A DNA stretch of 64,000 bases from Typha latifolia. Taxonomy: Eukaryota > Streptophyta > Magnoliopsida > Poales > Typhaceae. The stretch lies in NCBI GenBank assembly GCA_019914945.1, contig CM034105.1, positions 10,354,001 to 10,418,000 of the forward strand, read 5' to 3'. Position numbers and translations under genes: made by a program. The notes below the pieces were generated by a model. It saw nothing but the letters and a program-made list of their open reading frames with translations. It was not told the DNA's origin and ran no database searches. Shown piece by piece: positions 13,701-27,900 of the stretch (the first letter of the stretch is position 1; every line of letters starts with the position of its first letter).

Positions 13701-16700
13701 TCACATATAATCTTGTCAGCATTTCATCTCAAATTAAGTGCAATGAATATTAAGCAGAATAATCTATTGGGTGCAAATGACACCTAAAAGTTGAGAAGCA
13801 TATGCAATCATGTTATCAACAATGTTCACTTAACATGCCAAATCGCTCAAATAAACATAGAGTTTTAATATTTACCAACAAATAACTATAAAATATTGAT
13901 TCTTCTGATAATTCAGATGGGAGACTACAAGTTAGCTGTCAGAACCAGAAAAAAAAATTAATTGGGGGTTGAGAGGGGAGGGGCTGCACGTGCTCTCCCT
14001 CTCCGGCACGCGACGAGGTGCAGAAAAAGGGGGATTTCATCTAATCCGAATCGGATTAAATTTGATCCTCTTATAATCTATAAATTAAACCCTAATCATC
14101 TCTCTCTCCTCAAACCCCCCCCAGCCTTCTTCTCCTCCTTCGTTTTCTTTCTTTTCTCACCGTCGGAGTCGTCGTTGTGGAATCGGATCGTCGGAGCATC
14201 ACCGGAGGAATTTGGGACCACCACACTCCTCCCCAGTGAGCCCTCTCTCATCCCTCTAGTTTAATTTAAATTTAAAAAGGTAAATCGAAAATACTTAAAT
14301 TGGACATTTCGGCTTCGCCAACAACTCTCGCCGGCCGACGGCTTCGGGCTGCTGCTGCTTGTGCTCGAGAGCTCCAAGTCGTTAGCCTTGCGCCATGGAT
14401 GCCTTCTGGAAGAGCCCTCGTGGCTCCAGTCGACGTCAACCTCGGCGTCGGCCGTCGGTGGTGTGTCCTCCTCCACCTCGTGAGGCCAACAAAGAGAGTG
14501 AGAGATAGAGAGAGAGAGGGAGTCGGTCGTGACCCGCCGTCGGTGACTTCGGCAAAGTCACCGACGGCCACTCTCTCTCTCAATCCTTCCCTCCCTCGCG
14601 TCGGACGCGAGAAGGGAGAAAAGAAGAAAAAGGAGGTTTGTTGGCTCGGGTTAAACCCAAGCCACCCCTTTTTCTTTTGAATGCGGGTTCGGGTTCGGGT
14701 TTGGATTTCGATCCACAAACCCGACCCGAACCAATTAAATTGGATGGGCTGTGGGCTAAACCTCAGCCCAATCCATTTCCTATCTGGCTAGGTCTTGGCC
14801 CAGCCCGATTAGTTTCTTTTTGGCTGGGCCTTGGCCCAGCTCGATTAGTTCTTTTTTATTTGGGCCAGGCCAGCATTAGCCCAACCCAACCCAATGGGTA
14901 ATTAAACACATTTTAGTTCTTTTTAATTTTTAAATTTTAAAAATATTAATATTATTAAAATTAAAATTTTGATTATTATTTATTATTAAAGGTGGTGATT
15001 TTAGTACATGAGCTAAAGATTTAAGATTTCGGTTGTTTTATCTAGACTCAGGTGAGTAGGTTCACTCACATATTTATTTTATTATATTCCGTATCTTTGC
15101 CAGACCATGTAAATTTTCTGTGTGCAAATTATTTATTTCACCCTTACGTGTAAAAATTTAATTGTTCCAATTTCTGTGTGCAAATCTATTTATTTCATCC
15201 GTACGTGCGAAAATTTAATTGTTATATTTTCTATGTGCATTTAATTATTATACTCAGTGCATCACCATACTTCATGCAAATATTAAAATTTGTGAAAAGA
15301 AAAATGAAATTAATATTGGTACGACTTAGAGAACAGTCCCGGTATAAATCGCTTGTGATTTTCCGTGGTGACTCAAGTCTATCTGGAAGCCCAGGGGAAA
15401 ATTCTAAATTAGATCACTGCGGTGACTTTCTTAGGTGACTCTGGCGGGGTTAGGGAACAGTCCGGATGAATAAGAAAATTTTCTAGGTGACTCTAACTTC
15501 TCTCAACGGTTAGAGGAAAAGACAGAGTGTGTTGATCACAGGGTGATACCATCTGATGACCCTAACCGGATCAGCTATGAAAAAAAGTCCCGAGCGTCAT
15601 CTCGAGGTGACTTCTAGTTGATATGGATCCATAGGGTTTAGACCCATTGAGACATATGATAGTATAAATATTGAAAAAATGTTAATATGTTGAAAACGTG
15701 CAAGGTTACAAGTTGTGACTCTCTATTGTTATCTTTGTTATTATTTAGAGAGCATACCTATTGCATACTGTTATGGATATTGTTGCTCTTAGTTTAATTT
15801 ATTCAGCATTAATATGATTTAAAATTTATTTGGTTTTCGAGTAGATTCCACTCACTGAGCTATAGTTGTTGGCTCATGGATTCTATGTTTTTTTTGTATT
15901 TGTTTATCTATTTTAGATAATAGTCAGTGGGGCGACTGAGCGAGATGTACCCGGACTCCACCTCCACTTAGGATTCACCTATTTACTTTTTCGCTATATT
16001 AGATATTATGCTATAGAATAGAAGTTTTATTTATTTAGTTTAAAGACAACAAAACAGTAACATTGTTTTCTGTTTATTGCGATTAGTTTTAAATTTAATA
16101 AAGCAGATTTTCATTTTATTTATTTATTTATTTTGCCATCATACACGTAGAAAGTATTGATAAGGCTTCGTGTATCTCAAGTATATTGAGATGCATGGCC
16201 GGTCATGATTCCTATTTCGAGTCGTGATATTAGCCATCAGGTTATATGTCAGTTGACATGTCCGACACGAAAAGGCTTCCCCTTGGATAAAATGTGCTGA
16301 TTTGACATGGGTCACTATATTTGTCAGAATTGGGCCAGCACTGAATTCCGTAAGTCAACATGTTTGGCATGGGAGAGTATCAAAATTTCTATGAAAAAAA
16401 AACAAAACATTTCAGCCATGCCGTATCTAGTTTCCATGGTATCAGTTTCAGCCTTCTTCCAATAAAGAAAGTTTCAAAAATATTCTAAACAGTACCAGGA
16501 AATATATAAACTAAACAAAAGGTTAAGAACAATAGGAAAAGTTACAAGACAACATAACATTATGAAACAAGCAAAAGTATTGTCAGTCTTCGTCATTATG
16601 AGAAGATGACAAGAGGGCTGAGTGCATAATTGAAGGATGTTTCTTGCACTGATGAGTGCATAGCATGTGGTACAAGGGCATGCCAAAGTACTCCCGTAGG

Positions 16701-19700
16701 CCCATATGTCACTAGGCAAGAATGACTATGCAAGTGGGCACAGAGTAATTAATGTTTTGATGGGATTTTGACACTGTATTGTGGGCAGTGGTACATATAG
16801 ACTTATAAAAGGTATATGAAAAATAGACTTTAAATTAGTGCAATTTGGGAGGAATTTGGTTTTTCCTCCAAAATTAAAACAATTCAAGAAAATTCTGAAA
16901 ATTAAGTGAAATAGGAATGGGTTTACCATGATTGAGGTAGAAATACACTTATAACTGGAGTTATTTCAACTTTCCATAGATCCAGCAATTTTAGGGTGGA
17001 TTTATGAAAAGTATACACTAAACCCTTCCCAAGATGCCTCTACTGTAGCATGAAGGTCAAGAGCCACACCCTAACTACTGCCCCTCTCACCGATACGTAC
17101 ACCACCCTCTCGAAGATTGTTGGGTCTTGAAGAATTGGATGCAAAGAGAGGAATCAATGAAAGGACATCAATTCAAATCCTGGATCTTCAAATTGAGAGA
17201 GATATTGAGAGAAATCCCCTCATACTTGTTTACTGCAACATGCTCAACAAGCCACCTACCAATGTCAACCTTTTGTTCTTGTGTAGCCTTCTTAGCTGTT
17301 TGGATTTTATATAGGTCAGTCTTCATAGCCATCATAAGAACTAAACTACATGCAAAGCAAGCATTTTAGTGTATTGCCGCTGAAAGATAATGTTCCAGAA
17401 GACAATAGATGTGTCAAATAACTATGGCTTGTTCCCCCATCAACCTTCCTCAAAACAGATTAAAAGTGTTCTATCATGTGGACTGGTATACCTTACTGTA
17501 CACTTCTATGTGCATCTGCCTACATTTTCTAACATCTTGACATTTAGGTAAAGACCAATGTGCTTCAGCAGAGATGTATTTGCTACATTGGAGATCTATA
17601 CAAAACAAGGTTCTCCACAGTCACACTGGGCACTCTCCAATCTGGACTAATAACAACAAAATCAATGACGTTATAATTAAATAAAATACATTTATACATA
17701 AGTGTATAATTTCACTGAAGCATGCATGCATAAAAGTCATATACATAGATAAGTTCACAAATAATTAGCATATCTTATCTTTGTTTTTGTTGTCTAAGTG
17801 CATTTATATCGTCTCATATACTTTATCCCTAACCCACATAAGTATCCATGCTTAGGAGGTCCCAAGTTGCACTTCTATGTATGTTCATATCCTATTGTGA
17901 ATATTTGAGCCTAAAGGTACATTAGCATGGCAATTAGTCTATTGTCAAAAGGGATACCTTAACAACTTCAACACCAATGTAATTTTCATAAGTGTAAGGA
18001 GACATTACCTTCGGGTTGCATTCTGACTTCAAAATAGGGGCCTCAAATAGATCCACAGGATCAGTTGCTTCCCAATTCTGATATGTAGGCGGAAAATCTA
18101 CACTACAAGATAATAATATGAAGCTGATAAGAAGATAAGATTTCCAACCACGACAAATTAATGCATACCCATAAATACATGCACATACATTTACAGTAAC
18201 AAAGGATATATATTTTCTTTTTCATTTTTCTTTTTTCCTGTGTTAGTGAGCGGTGAAAAGATTTGGAGTGGTGAAGGAGGGATGTATATAGTATGTTTAG
18301 CATAGCCTATCCTATAATATGGGAAAGGCATAAGGCTTGATGTCTGGGTCCATAATAAGGCATTAGCCTACAAAGTTGCTGTAAAATATTAAATGATTAT
18401 AGAATCTAAGGTCATCAAAGCCGAAGGTAAGGCCTTTTTTGTTTTGAGTTAGGGGAGGGTTCCCTGAAACTTAGTTAGGAATCCCTAGCCAAGTTCAGTA
18501 AACAAACACTTTTTTAACCTTTTTTTACCTAATCAAATTCAGTCCCCAATAAATAAAATAAGAATAAAATAAAATTTCTAATATAAATTTAAATTGATGA
18601 TTTTAATTCTACCATTGACATGATTTAAATCTATCATTTTAATATCTTATCAATATTCTCTTTCTTCTCTCTCCTTTCTTTTTCTCTCTTTCTCTTCCAA
18701 AAAAATATATAAGTTTTTATTATAAAATCCTCTTTCACCAAGGCTCACAAAAAATAACACTGAAAAAAAAAAAAAATTTGTATCCACGGGAGAAAAAAAT
18801 TTTAAAATTATTATTAAAAAAATTACTGATAGATTTGATTACCTTTTAAGTTAAAAAGTCATAGTTTAGTTATATATTAGATTAGGAAAGAGCTTAATAA
18901 GATCAATTTATGATTTGATGTAATCTCATCTCTATGTAGAGAGGTGAAGGGAATTCTGAAGAAAGATGGAAATCTGAGAAATAATACTTTTGCCGAGGAT
19001 TCTACATTTGTCCTTCTTTCCATTTTACTCTTCTTTTTTCTCTCTTTTGTAGTAGATTCCATACTTCATCTATCCCCCACAATCTTTGTGGGTTTGATTT
19101 TCTTTCTCTCAAGGTTCGATAGGTTATCTTTTATCTTGTCTATCTATTGAACCATGCTACTATGACAATGGTACTTGGAGGCAGATACAGAGATTAACAG
19201 AAATCCTATCTTTTCTCCTTTAGGGTAGATCCAGGTACCCCCTTATCTTTTTCTGTATTGATTAGTTTCCTCGTCCCTAGGCCACATCAATTTGGTACCA
19301 AAGCAAATTTAGATCTGATTCAATCATAAAGAATATCTAGTTTTCAAATATTAAGACTGAGTGCATAATGATCAAAATATCTTGTGAAAAAAGTTTTCAA
19401 GATGCAGATTGTGAAGATAATCTCAAGACAAGATTTGCACAGTGAAAACGAATGATGAGAATTAAATTTTTATTTATGTTTATTTATCAATATATTTTCA
19501 TTTTAAAAAAAATTAGATATGATTTCAGACTGTTCAATTTGATTAAAACTCCTAAAAATCTAGAGGTAAGCTTGTTAGGATTTGATTATTTTTTAAGTTA
19601 AAAGAGTCTTAGTTTAGTTATATGTTAGTTTAAGAAAAATCTGAATAAGAACAATTTATGATTTGATGCAATCTCCTAATCTCTATAAATAAAGGTGATG

Positions 19701-21862
19701 AGAATTCCGAAAAACAAAGATGGTGATCAGATAAATAATAATTTTGTAAAGGGTTCCATATTTATTCCACTTCCCTTCTCGTCCCTCTTCTCCTACTTCC
19801 TTTTTATTTCTTTTGTAGTGAATTCCATGTTTTCTTTATCCCCTACAATCTCTACAGTTCTGATTTTTTTTCCCCCACTATTTGATTGGTTATTTTGTAT
19901 CTTTCTTATATATCTAGTCATGCCAGTTTGAAAATTTTATTTCGAGCTGCCTCAAAAGCCAAGAGAAATCCCATCATCAGTCTTTTTGAATCCAAATAAT
20001 GAAAAATGTAAATCCCTACAAGCAAGTGAAAACCAAGAGAAGTACAAGAAAGAAAGAAAGAGCTAGGAAAGAAGGTTTGGGAACAATAATAGAGGGATGG
20101 GTCACATATCAGAATGGAAGAGCCACAATGCGGCATTGTGGCAGGAACAGACATCTATTTAAAGGGCATGGCAGCGCAACACATGTAGCAGAGCAAAGTG
20201 ATGACAAGGCAGATTTATGGGAGTTTGGGCAAGAATGGGAGAGACAAAACCAATGCAGAGACAATGTGGCATTATTACGATTCTTGTCTTCTTTCCATTA
20301 TTTTTTTCCAATACAAATTGGTTTTTAGATAGTCAACAGTGCTGATATGCTACCAACTATGACAAAGTAGAGATACTTCCTTTTCTCTGAGCACAGTCCA
20401 AATCAAGAGCATATATCAACTAGTAATGATCTAGAAGTACTTTACATCCATATCAGCCTTAGGAGTAGAATAAACAAACTTAAAAATTGAAATAACGCTG
20501 CATAACAGCAACTTTCTTGCACTATCTTGAAACATCACGTGAATATGCAGAGTTAAAAAGGTTATGAAGAAGGAAAAGCAAGGCAAGATCGACAACATTC
20601 AGATGAGAAGATGACATTTTATGCAAAAGAATGCTTATAGTTAAAGTCAAAGATAAGATGGCAACCTGAAGACATGTCCAATAACAGATGTCACTTTAAA
20701 ATATGCATGAGATCCCCGAAACATTCCCTCAAACTCATGGACATCAGTACTGCCCCTCCGTGTAGACATCTGAATCATGTTAAGATGAGCATGGACTACA
20801 AACAATTAGCAAGAATAAATGTAACATTAAACTTACTTGTAGATGTTAAAAAGAACAGATCTAAATAACAAATTGAGTGGAGAAATTGAGAAAATCTCAC
20901 CGAAGCTAGAAAAGTTTATGCAGATGAAAGTGCAAGAGTAGATGTACCAAAAGAGGCTGGAGGTGGCTTTCTAAATAATAAGAGATATATGACAAACATA
21001 CCATCTTAAGAATTTGATGAGTTTGTTTTGTTAAATACTGTGAGAAGTAGATGCATCAATTCTAGGAAATTGGGTGTGCACTTCTGAGGGTGGAATAAAG
21101 TATAAAAGATTGTGCAACATTCCTCTGGCAGGAGCCAGTTTACATACAATGATGTTTCCTATTGAAAGAGGTGCCCATAGCATATTCACTTGGAAGACTT
21201 GAATATAAGAGGATGTTCTGGACTACTGCTATTCAGTAGATGAACTCCACACCCTTTATCTAAAGCACTGACTCAGGATGTAATAAAATAGTCTCATCTA
21301 TGCAGGGAACATGCGGAAGACAACTAAGAATAAACTAACTTATGCAGCAAAATATGCAACAAAAATATGCCTAAAAGTCTATTGTCATTTTACATTTCTC
21401 ATGTTAGCAGGTAAATTTGTGGCCTCAAGCATATGGATAAAGGTGGTGCTCAAGCACAAGTTCTAGCAAATGTTGCCTCAAGTTGATGTTCAAATTAAGG
21501 TCTCAAGTATCGGATCGGGATTGGAATAGGCCATCTGAAAAATAGTACAAGTTTTAGAATATAGAAAAATAGTACAAGTTTTAGAAAAAATAATAATAAT
21601 ATAGAAATATAGTTATTCATATATAAAATCTAAAACTTAAAAATAATAATATTTTTTTAATCCCAATCTCTCTCTCTCTCTTCCTACCACTCACGCGCTC
21701 GTCCTCTCTTCCGTTCCCCCTATCACATAAATAAACTTTTTTCTAACTCTCTCTCTCCAATCTCATCTCTATTTTCTCTCACTCTCACCTCACAAAAAAA
21801 AATCCGAACCCTCAAGACCTCTCCCCCTTCCCCACCCACCCCCTACCCCACCCCACGCAATC

Positions 21863-21913
<51 letters not shown>

Positions 21914-24900
21914 TCTCTTTCTTCCTTTCTTTATTGTTATCCCTCCCCCCTTTTCTCCCTTTCTCTCTCCCGATTTGGTTTGTTTCAGCTGAAACTTGCC
22001 TAATCGGGATCAAGTATTGTGGACAATGATGACAAGTTTGATACGAATTTCTTATATGAGGCTATAAGCATAGCAAAAGAATTAATAAAAAATATGGGTA
22101 AAAGTTACAGAGAGTGGTGAAAGATAGATTGATTCTAGATGAAACAAAAAACTATGTAGAGATATACACGCTGTTAGATGGCATGCTCTTATTTACTAAT
22201 TTAATTTTATTTATGAATATTTAAAAATTTGAATGCTTACAAATTTAAATTTCTATAAGATATTATCTTAATCCAAAATTTCAATTCTCTACAAATGTCA
22301 ACAATAATACTAAAGTCTTATTAGGAGTTAAAAAGGTAATCAGCAAGTTAAAACCGACATTTATAAACAAATTCCTTGCAATAGAAAGGTAGGTTATTCA
22401 ATTAAATAATTTTACTATTATTTGTTTTAAGTTTTAACTTTCAACATAATTATTATTTGTTTCAAATTTTAACTTTCAACATAATCAGCTTCTTATCAAA
22501 TGTATATAATAATATATTTCAGATGGAGAGATATAAATTGAGACCTAAACAATTTCGTACTGCTAAAATTATTACAGCTATATCTCATAACACTTCAGCT
22601 AAATGGTGGTTTATTTATAAATAGGAGAATGCACCAAATTTAGCATCAATAATAAAGAAGATTTTAAGTTAAATTATTTCTTCATCACAGTGTGAAAAAA
22701 ACTGAACTACTTTCTCTTTAATCCACATCAAAAAACGTAATCAATTGACAATGGAAAGATTTAAGAAGTTAGTTTTTTATCATTATAATATAAAATTGAA
22801 AAAGAGAAATTTAAAAAGTAAGGAAGAAAATAAAATAATTGATTGATTTAAAGTATGTTTTTGATGAATAAGACATCTTAACTCCATGGATCAAAGAATT
22901 AGATAATAAATTATTAGATGATAGAAATAACGCATGGTTAGATGAAGTATTGGGGAAGACCACAATAAAGGAAGAGGTCAATATGAGTTATTCAATAGCA
23001 AAAGATAGTACACATGCCATCAATAATAACCCTAACGATCCTAATGATACACTTGTTGGTGAAATCGTCTCTTCTACATTTGTTGAGAGATCTCAAGGAG
23101 GCATAGAGATTGAAGACAAAGAAATTAAGTATTTACATATATATCAGCAGCATCATCATGAGAATATCGCTTTCTATGATTATGGTGCATTGAGTATTTA
23201 TTATTTGATAAATATTAGTGACCCTCAATATCCTTAGACATAAGATCTATATAGTGATTATTATCTTTCTCAGACACAACAAGATCCATATGATATGACT
23301 ATGATGCAATCACTTTTTGGGGCATTAGGTCATAAACATTAATATTTACATACTTATCATAATCATGATGATGAAGATCACAGGAATTTATGAGAGCTAA
23401 TTCGGGATTTATCAAAGTTTTAACTTTCGAATAAGTTAATATAAATTTAAGTTTTTATACTTCATATGTGATTAATTTTTATTTTATTATTTTTTAATTA
23501 TTTTTTCTAAATTTTTAGAAAATTTCTTACATTTTTAAATAATATTTAAAATTTTATATAATTAAAAAATAGTCTAATCCGATACGAGTGGCTGATACAA
23601 CCGATATTATAAAAATTATTTTTTCGGACAACTTATCCCGATCGTAATAACAAGTTTTGAAATATTGTCTATGACATAACTAGTTACATAATATCATCAT
23701 TATAGCGCATAATGCTCTTTAATGCTATTGAGTGGTAAATCTAATGAAGCCAGGTATGATGATCTCTCTATCACCGGTTATCTTCCTAATAAATTAAGAA
23801 TCCTATTATGGTTGTATATAAAGTTCGTCAACGTCTAACCATCATGTACGACCATATAAATTTCAAGCTTTTTGGCAATATCCACTAACATGAGATCAAT
23901 ACAATGTACAGCACATGATCTCCAATATATATGATGTCTCTTCATCATAAGTAATTTTCCAACAGCCTTATCATTGGCCCAATTATCAGTAACCACTTGA
24001 ATTACTCTTTTTTCACCTATTTCTATTATTATCTTATCCATCAACTAACAAATATAATCTTCGTTTTTAAAATGAGCAGTAGCATTCATAGACTTCAAAA
24101 ATATTATTATCATGCCCGAGTACACCAAGAAATTAATTATATTTCTTCTATTTTGTTTAATCCACCCATCACACATCAATATACAACTAAATTTATCCTA
24201 ATACTTCTTAAATGTCTTAATGTATGTTCGAAGCTCATTTATATGTAACTCAAGATATTTAGTAACAATATCATTTGAATTAGTAAAAGAAATGCCAAGC
24301 CCTACTAATTATAGTATCCATCATAGTGTGATATTAAGGTTTATTAGCTACATTGAAAGAAATATGATCATAAAAAAAAATTTTAGAGATAGCCTTATCA
24401 ATATGCTTCTTTGTATTTTTAATTCTTTTAATACTAGTCTATGTTTGACCTTTTAATTTTTAAAGATATGTATTTATTGGTCTAACATTTTCATATTATG
24501 TTATAACATCAGGAGTCTTAGGAGTGAAACCGCTGCCCCCATATTCTCTTTCTCCTTATATATAAACTGATATAGGTCTTTAAAAACTATCACTACTGCT
24601 TCTTGTCATCTCTTCCTCTTCTCTATGCACATTTCTGCTCTCTTTCATTACCTTCCCCATCTGTCTCTCATTATCATCCTTCTCACTCTGCTCACTGCTA
24701 TCATCATTAATATCTTCAGGGTTATGCATCATCTATCCCTCATCATCATCATTCCCACTCTGCTCACTACTATTATCATCAATATCTTTAAGGTTATACA
24801 TCAATTCTTCACAAACCATTTTTATTATATAAATTATTTTTTCTTTTTTATACTTATTAGATGAGTCAACATCTATTTTCTAAATTCTACAACAACTTTA

Positions 24901-27900
24901 ATGTAACATGTTACATTTTTCTGCCTTCCAGCCAAATATTCTTTCAAACAACTAACATCGTCACCCATTTTTTCCACATCAATTGTATTTGACATATTTT
25001 TTATCTTGCCCAAAAGTGTTGCAAAGCTGTCATACAATGTCGGTATCATGTGACTTTTCTTTTGGAGCTATTTCAAATTTCAATATAAATAAACCTAAAC
25101 AAAGATCAAAATGAAAGATAAAATAATTTAAATTTTAAAAAATTTAAAAATAGGATTTTTATAAATCATGCCCTATATTTTACATATTTTGTGATTCACA
25201 CCCGTATTTAAGGATTTTGTAATCTGATCCCTCATTTTTCCCTTATAATTCTCATTTAAAATTCTAGGTTAATTCAAGACGGTACTAGAAAAAAATATTT
25301 CATTATAATATACATAATAATTATAAATACCTAAATTACCCAGTCTTCTTTGTACTCTTTTTCTCTTCCCAAAGAAGAAGAAGAAGAAGAAGAAGAAGAG
25401 GAGAATGAGGAGGAGGGAGAGGGGGAAAGATAAGAAAAGGTAGCGACGGTGACGACAATGATGGCAATAGTAGAAGAGATAGGTAGGGAAGATGGTGAAA
25501 GGATATAGAAAATAAAAGATGGTGGGAGTATTTTAGTGATTTGGTCGATGTTAGTTAATTAATATAATGTCAGGTTGTTAAATGAGAATTACAGGAAAAA
25601 ATAAAAGATCGGGTTATAAAATTCTAAAAATTGGGGTGTGAATCACAAAATAGATAAAATGTAGAGTGTGATTTATAAAAATCCCTAAAAAATAAAATCC
25701 TATCAATCTTCCTTTCTCTCTTGTTGCCACAAGGCAAAAAAAATTTATAATTTTAATTTTTTTATTACTTTCTCTCTCCCTTCTCTTCCTCACTCTCTCT
25801 CTCCCTCTTCTTCCCTCTCTCTTTCTACCGCAGCCCATAACTCTATATTTTTTCCTCCATTTCTTCTCTCTCTCTTATTTTTCTTCTCTTCTCTCCATTT
25901 TTCTCTCTTCTTCCCTCTCCTCTTACTATCACAGCCCACAACTCTTTTTTTCCTCTATTTCTTCTCTCTCTTCTCTTCCCCCTCTCTCTTCTCTTCCCCC
26001 TCTCTCTTTCTCTCCCTTTTCTTCCCTTTCCCTCTTCTTGCCGCAACTGACAATCTCTCTTTCAATTTCTCTCCATTTCCTTTCTCTCCCTTCTCTTTCC
26101 CCCTACTCTCTTTCTCTCCCTCTTCTTCTCTCTCCATCTTACTGCTGCAGACCACAATCTCCTTCCTTTTCCCTCCATTTCCTCTCTCTTTCTCTCTCAT
26201 TTCCTCTCCCTCTCACTACCGCAAGCCCGCAAACTACAACTCCCTCTTTCTCTCTCATCCTCCCTCTCTTTCTCTCTTTCCCTCTTTTCCTCTCTCTTCC
26301 TCCCTCTCTGACTGTTACTGCAGCAGATTTTTTTTGCTGCAATACTAGGAGGGAGAGAGAGAGAGAAAGAGTAGGGAGGAGGCTCACTGAAGCCTGCCAG
26401 GAGAAAGATAGGAAGAAATAGAGAGAGAGAGAGAGAAGAAAGAAACAAAAACAAAAAACTTACTAGAGATTGTCGGAGGTCTAGATCGTTGAGTCTTTGT
26501 TGGGGCATATCGCCGAACATCGACATCATCTGCTTGGACATCAATGGATTTGGTGGGAGAGTAGAAAATGAGAAAGATAAAAGAGAAAGAGAAAGGTGGA
26601 CCGGGGAGGTCGAATACAGGTAGGATCCAACCCATATCTAACCACCCACACCTGTATTGAGCATGATCAGTCAATACGGCCAATCGACTTCGAGATCAGC
26701 CGAAATTGGGTTCCATGGTTTGAAGAACATTTTGTTTTATAAATAAGTCTAAATATAATTCTTCTTCCCTCCTAGTTGGAGGCTGAAAAAAGACTTAAGA
26801 TGTCTTCCTATATTCGCTCTCCATAGGCGTGGATTTATGTATTTCCATATATTTTTCTGCATCAGTTTATCAGAATGCTTCTTGTTATGAGACACATCAA
26901 AGAAAACTAGTTAGGGATACCAATTAGAAATTGATGTGGACATCATCTTCAATTTGACCAAAATAAAGTTGCTTGAGTCCAATTTTGGTCTAATTAATCT
27001 AATTAGGCTCAATTTATTTTCACATTTAATTTGTTGAGTTAATTTTTAATTTAAATAATCAATTGAATTAGTCAATTGATAGATATGATAAGCTTATATG
27101 CGGGAGATGTCAGCATTGAGTTATTACCTGGGTTAGTCAATTTAGGTAAGACTTAATCAATTAGGATCCTATTAGAAAATGAATTCCTATTAGAATCTCA
27201 ATTAATAATTATGGTAAGTTTATATGTGGGGAATGTCCATATTGATTTATTACCTAAATTAAGTTAGTCAATTTAAGTAAGATGATCAATTAGAGTCCTA
27301 TTAGGAAATAAGTTCCTATTAGAATCAGCTAGAATCAAAGTTGTTAACCTATTTAAGGGTTATTGCATGAGAAACAAAAAACGATGGGGAACAAGATTTA
27401 TTTGAAATCTCTTATTTTTTCTCCTGCAGTCTTCTTCTTCTTCTCTCTCTCTTTCTTTCTCTCCCTTTCTTCTACTCTATCTTAAGATTCTTCTCTAATC
27501 TCTTCTACTTCCTCTTTAAACCTCTCTCCTTCTTCAATCTCTACTTTTTCATTGCTGTCTAGAAAATTCCAGTAGTGAAAGAGAATCTTTGGGTACCCGA
27601 ACGTGAAGATGAGGACATGGTTTCAAAGTAAAAGCACTACTATTCCATTTATTGGTAAACATAAACTCTAAAATCTTTTCTTACACCATATTTTATGCCT
27701 TTCTACTATCAACGTACATGTTTGAGAGTTAAGGAAGCTACTGCCTTATCTGAGTGATTTTCTCTCCTTCCATCTAGTAGTGATCCTTTAATCAATTAAC
27801 TTCTTATCAGTTATTACTTACTATATTTTACTTTAGTTACTTGTTTTGGTCAATTGTTCTCCAAAACATTGCATTCATACTAGATTTGTATTAGAAATCC

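Larger units (their letters stand above)
23690..26718 (-). mobile_element. hAT element, 5' portion, reverse orientation
   Basis: The right end (26700-26718) is the inverted terminus, reading CATGGAACCCAATTTCGGC on the minus strand, like the 3541 end. The minus strand then runs through the CT/GA-rich leader. Next comes a damaged BED finger (about 24890-25020; [14 protein letters not shown] with Cys changed to Tyr, then LFERIFGWK in a shifted frame). DUF659 words at 23835-24044 follow ([41 protein letters not shown]). Here VVTDN keeps its aspartate. The 3' half is missing at the junction with the forward copy. A MITE sits inside at 25153-25685. Confidence 0.6.

Noticed and set aside
14261..14901. 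Several open frames over 100 codons in GC-rich DNA
   Set aside because: They lie inside a solo LTR with fixed ends and target duplication; frames overlap on both strands and are not shared in the second LTR copy.
16474..17369. Clustered small open frames in TOP3B intron 4
   Set aside because: No conserved motif, no consistent splice sites, and both strands show equal openness.
25843..26544. Overlapping open frames on both strands in a CT/GA-rich tract (Ser/Leu/Phe-rich one way, Arg/Glu-rich the other)
   Set aside because: Low-complexity artefact of pyrimidine-purine repeats; no domain, and the same tract is the non-coding leader of the hAT family.
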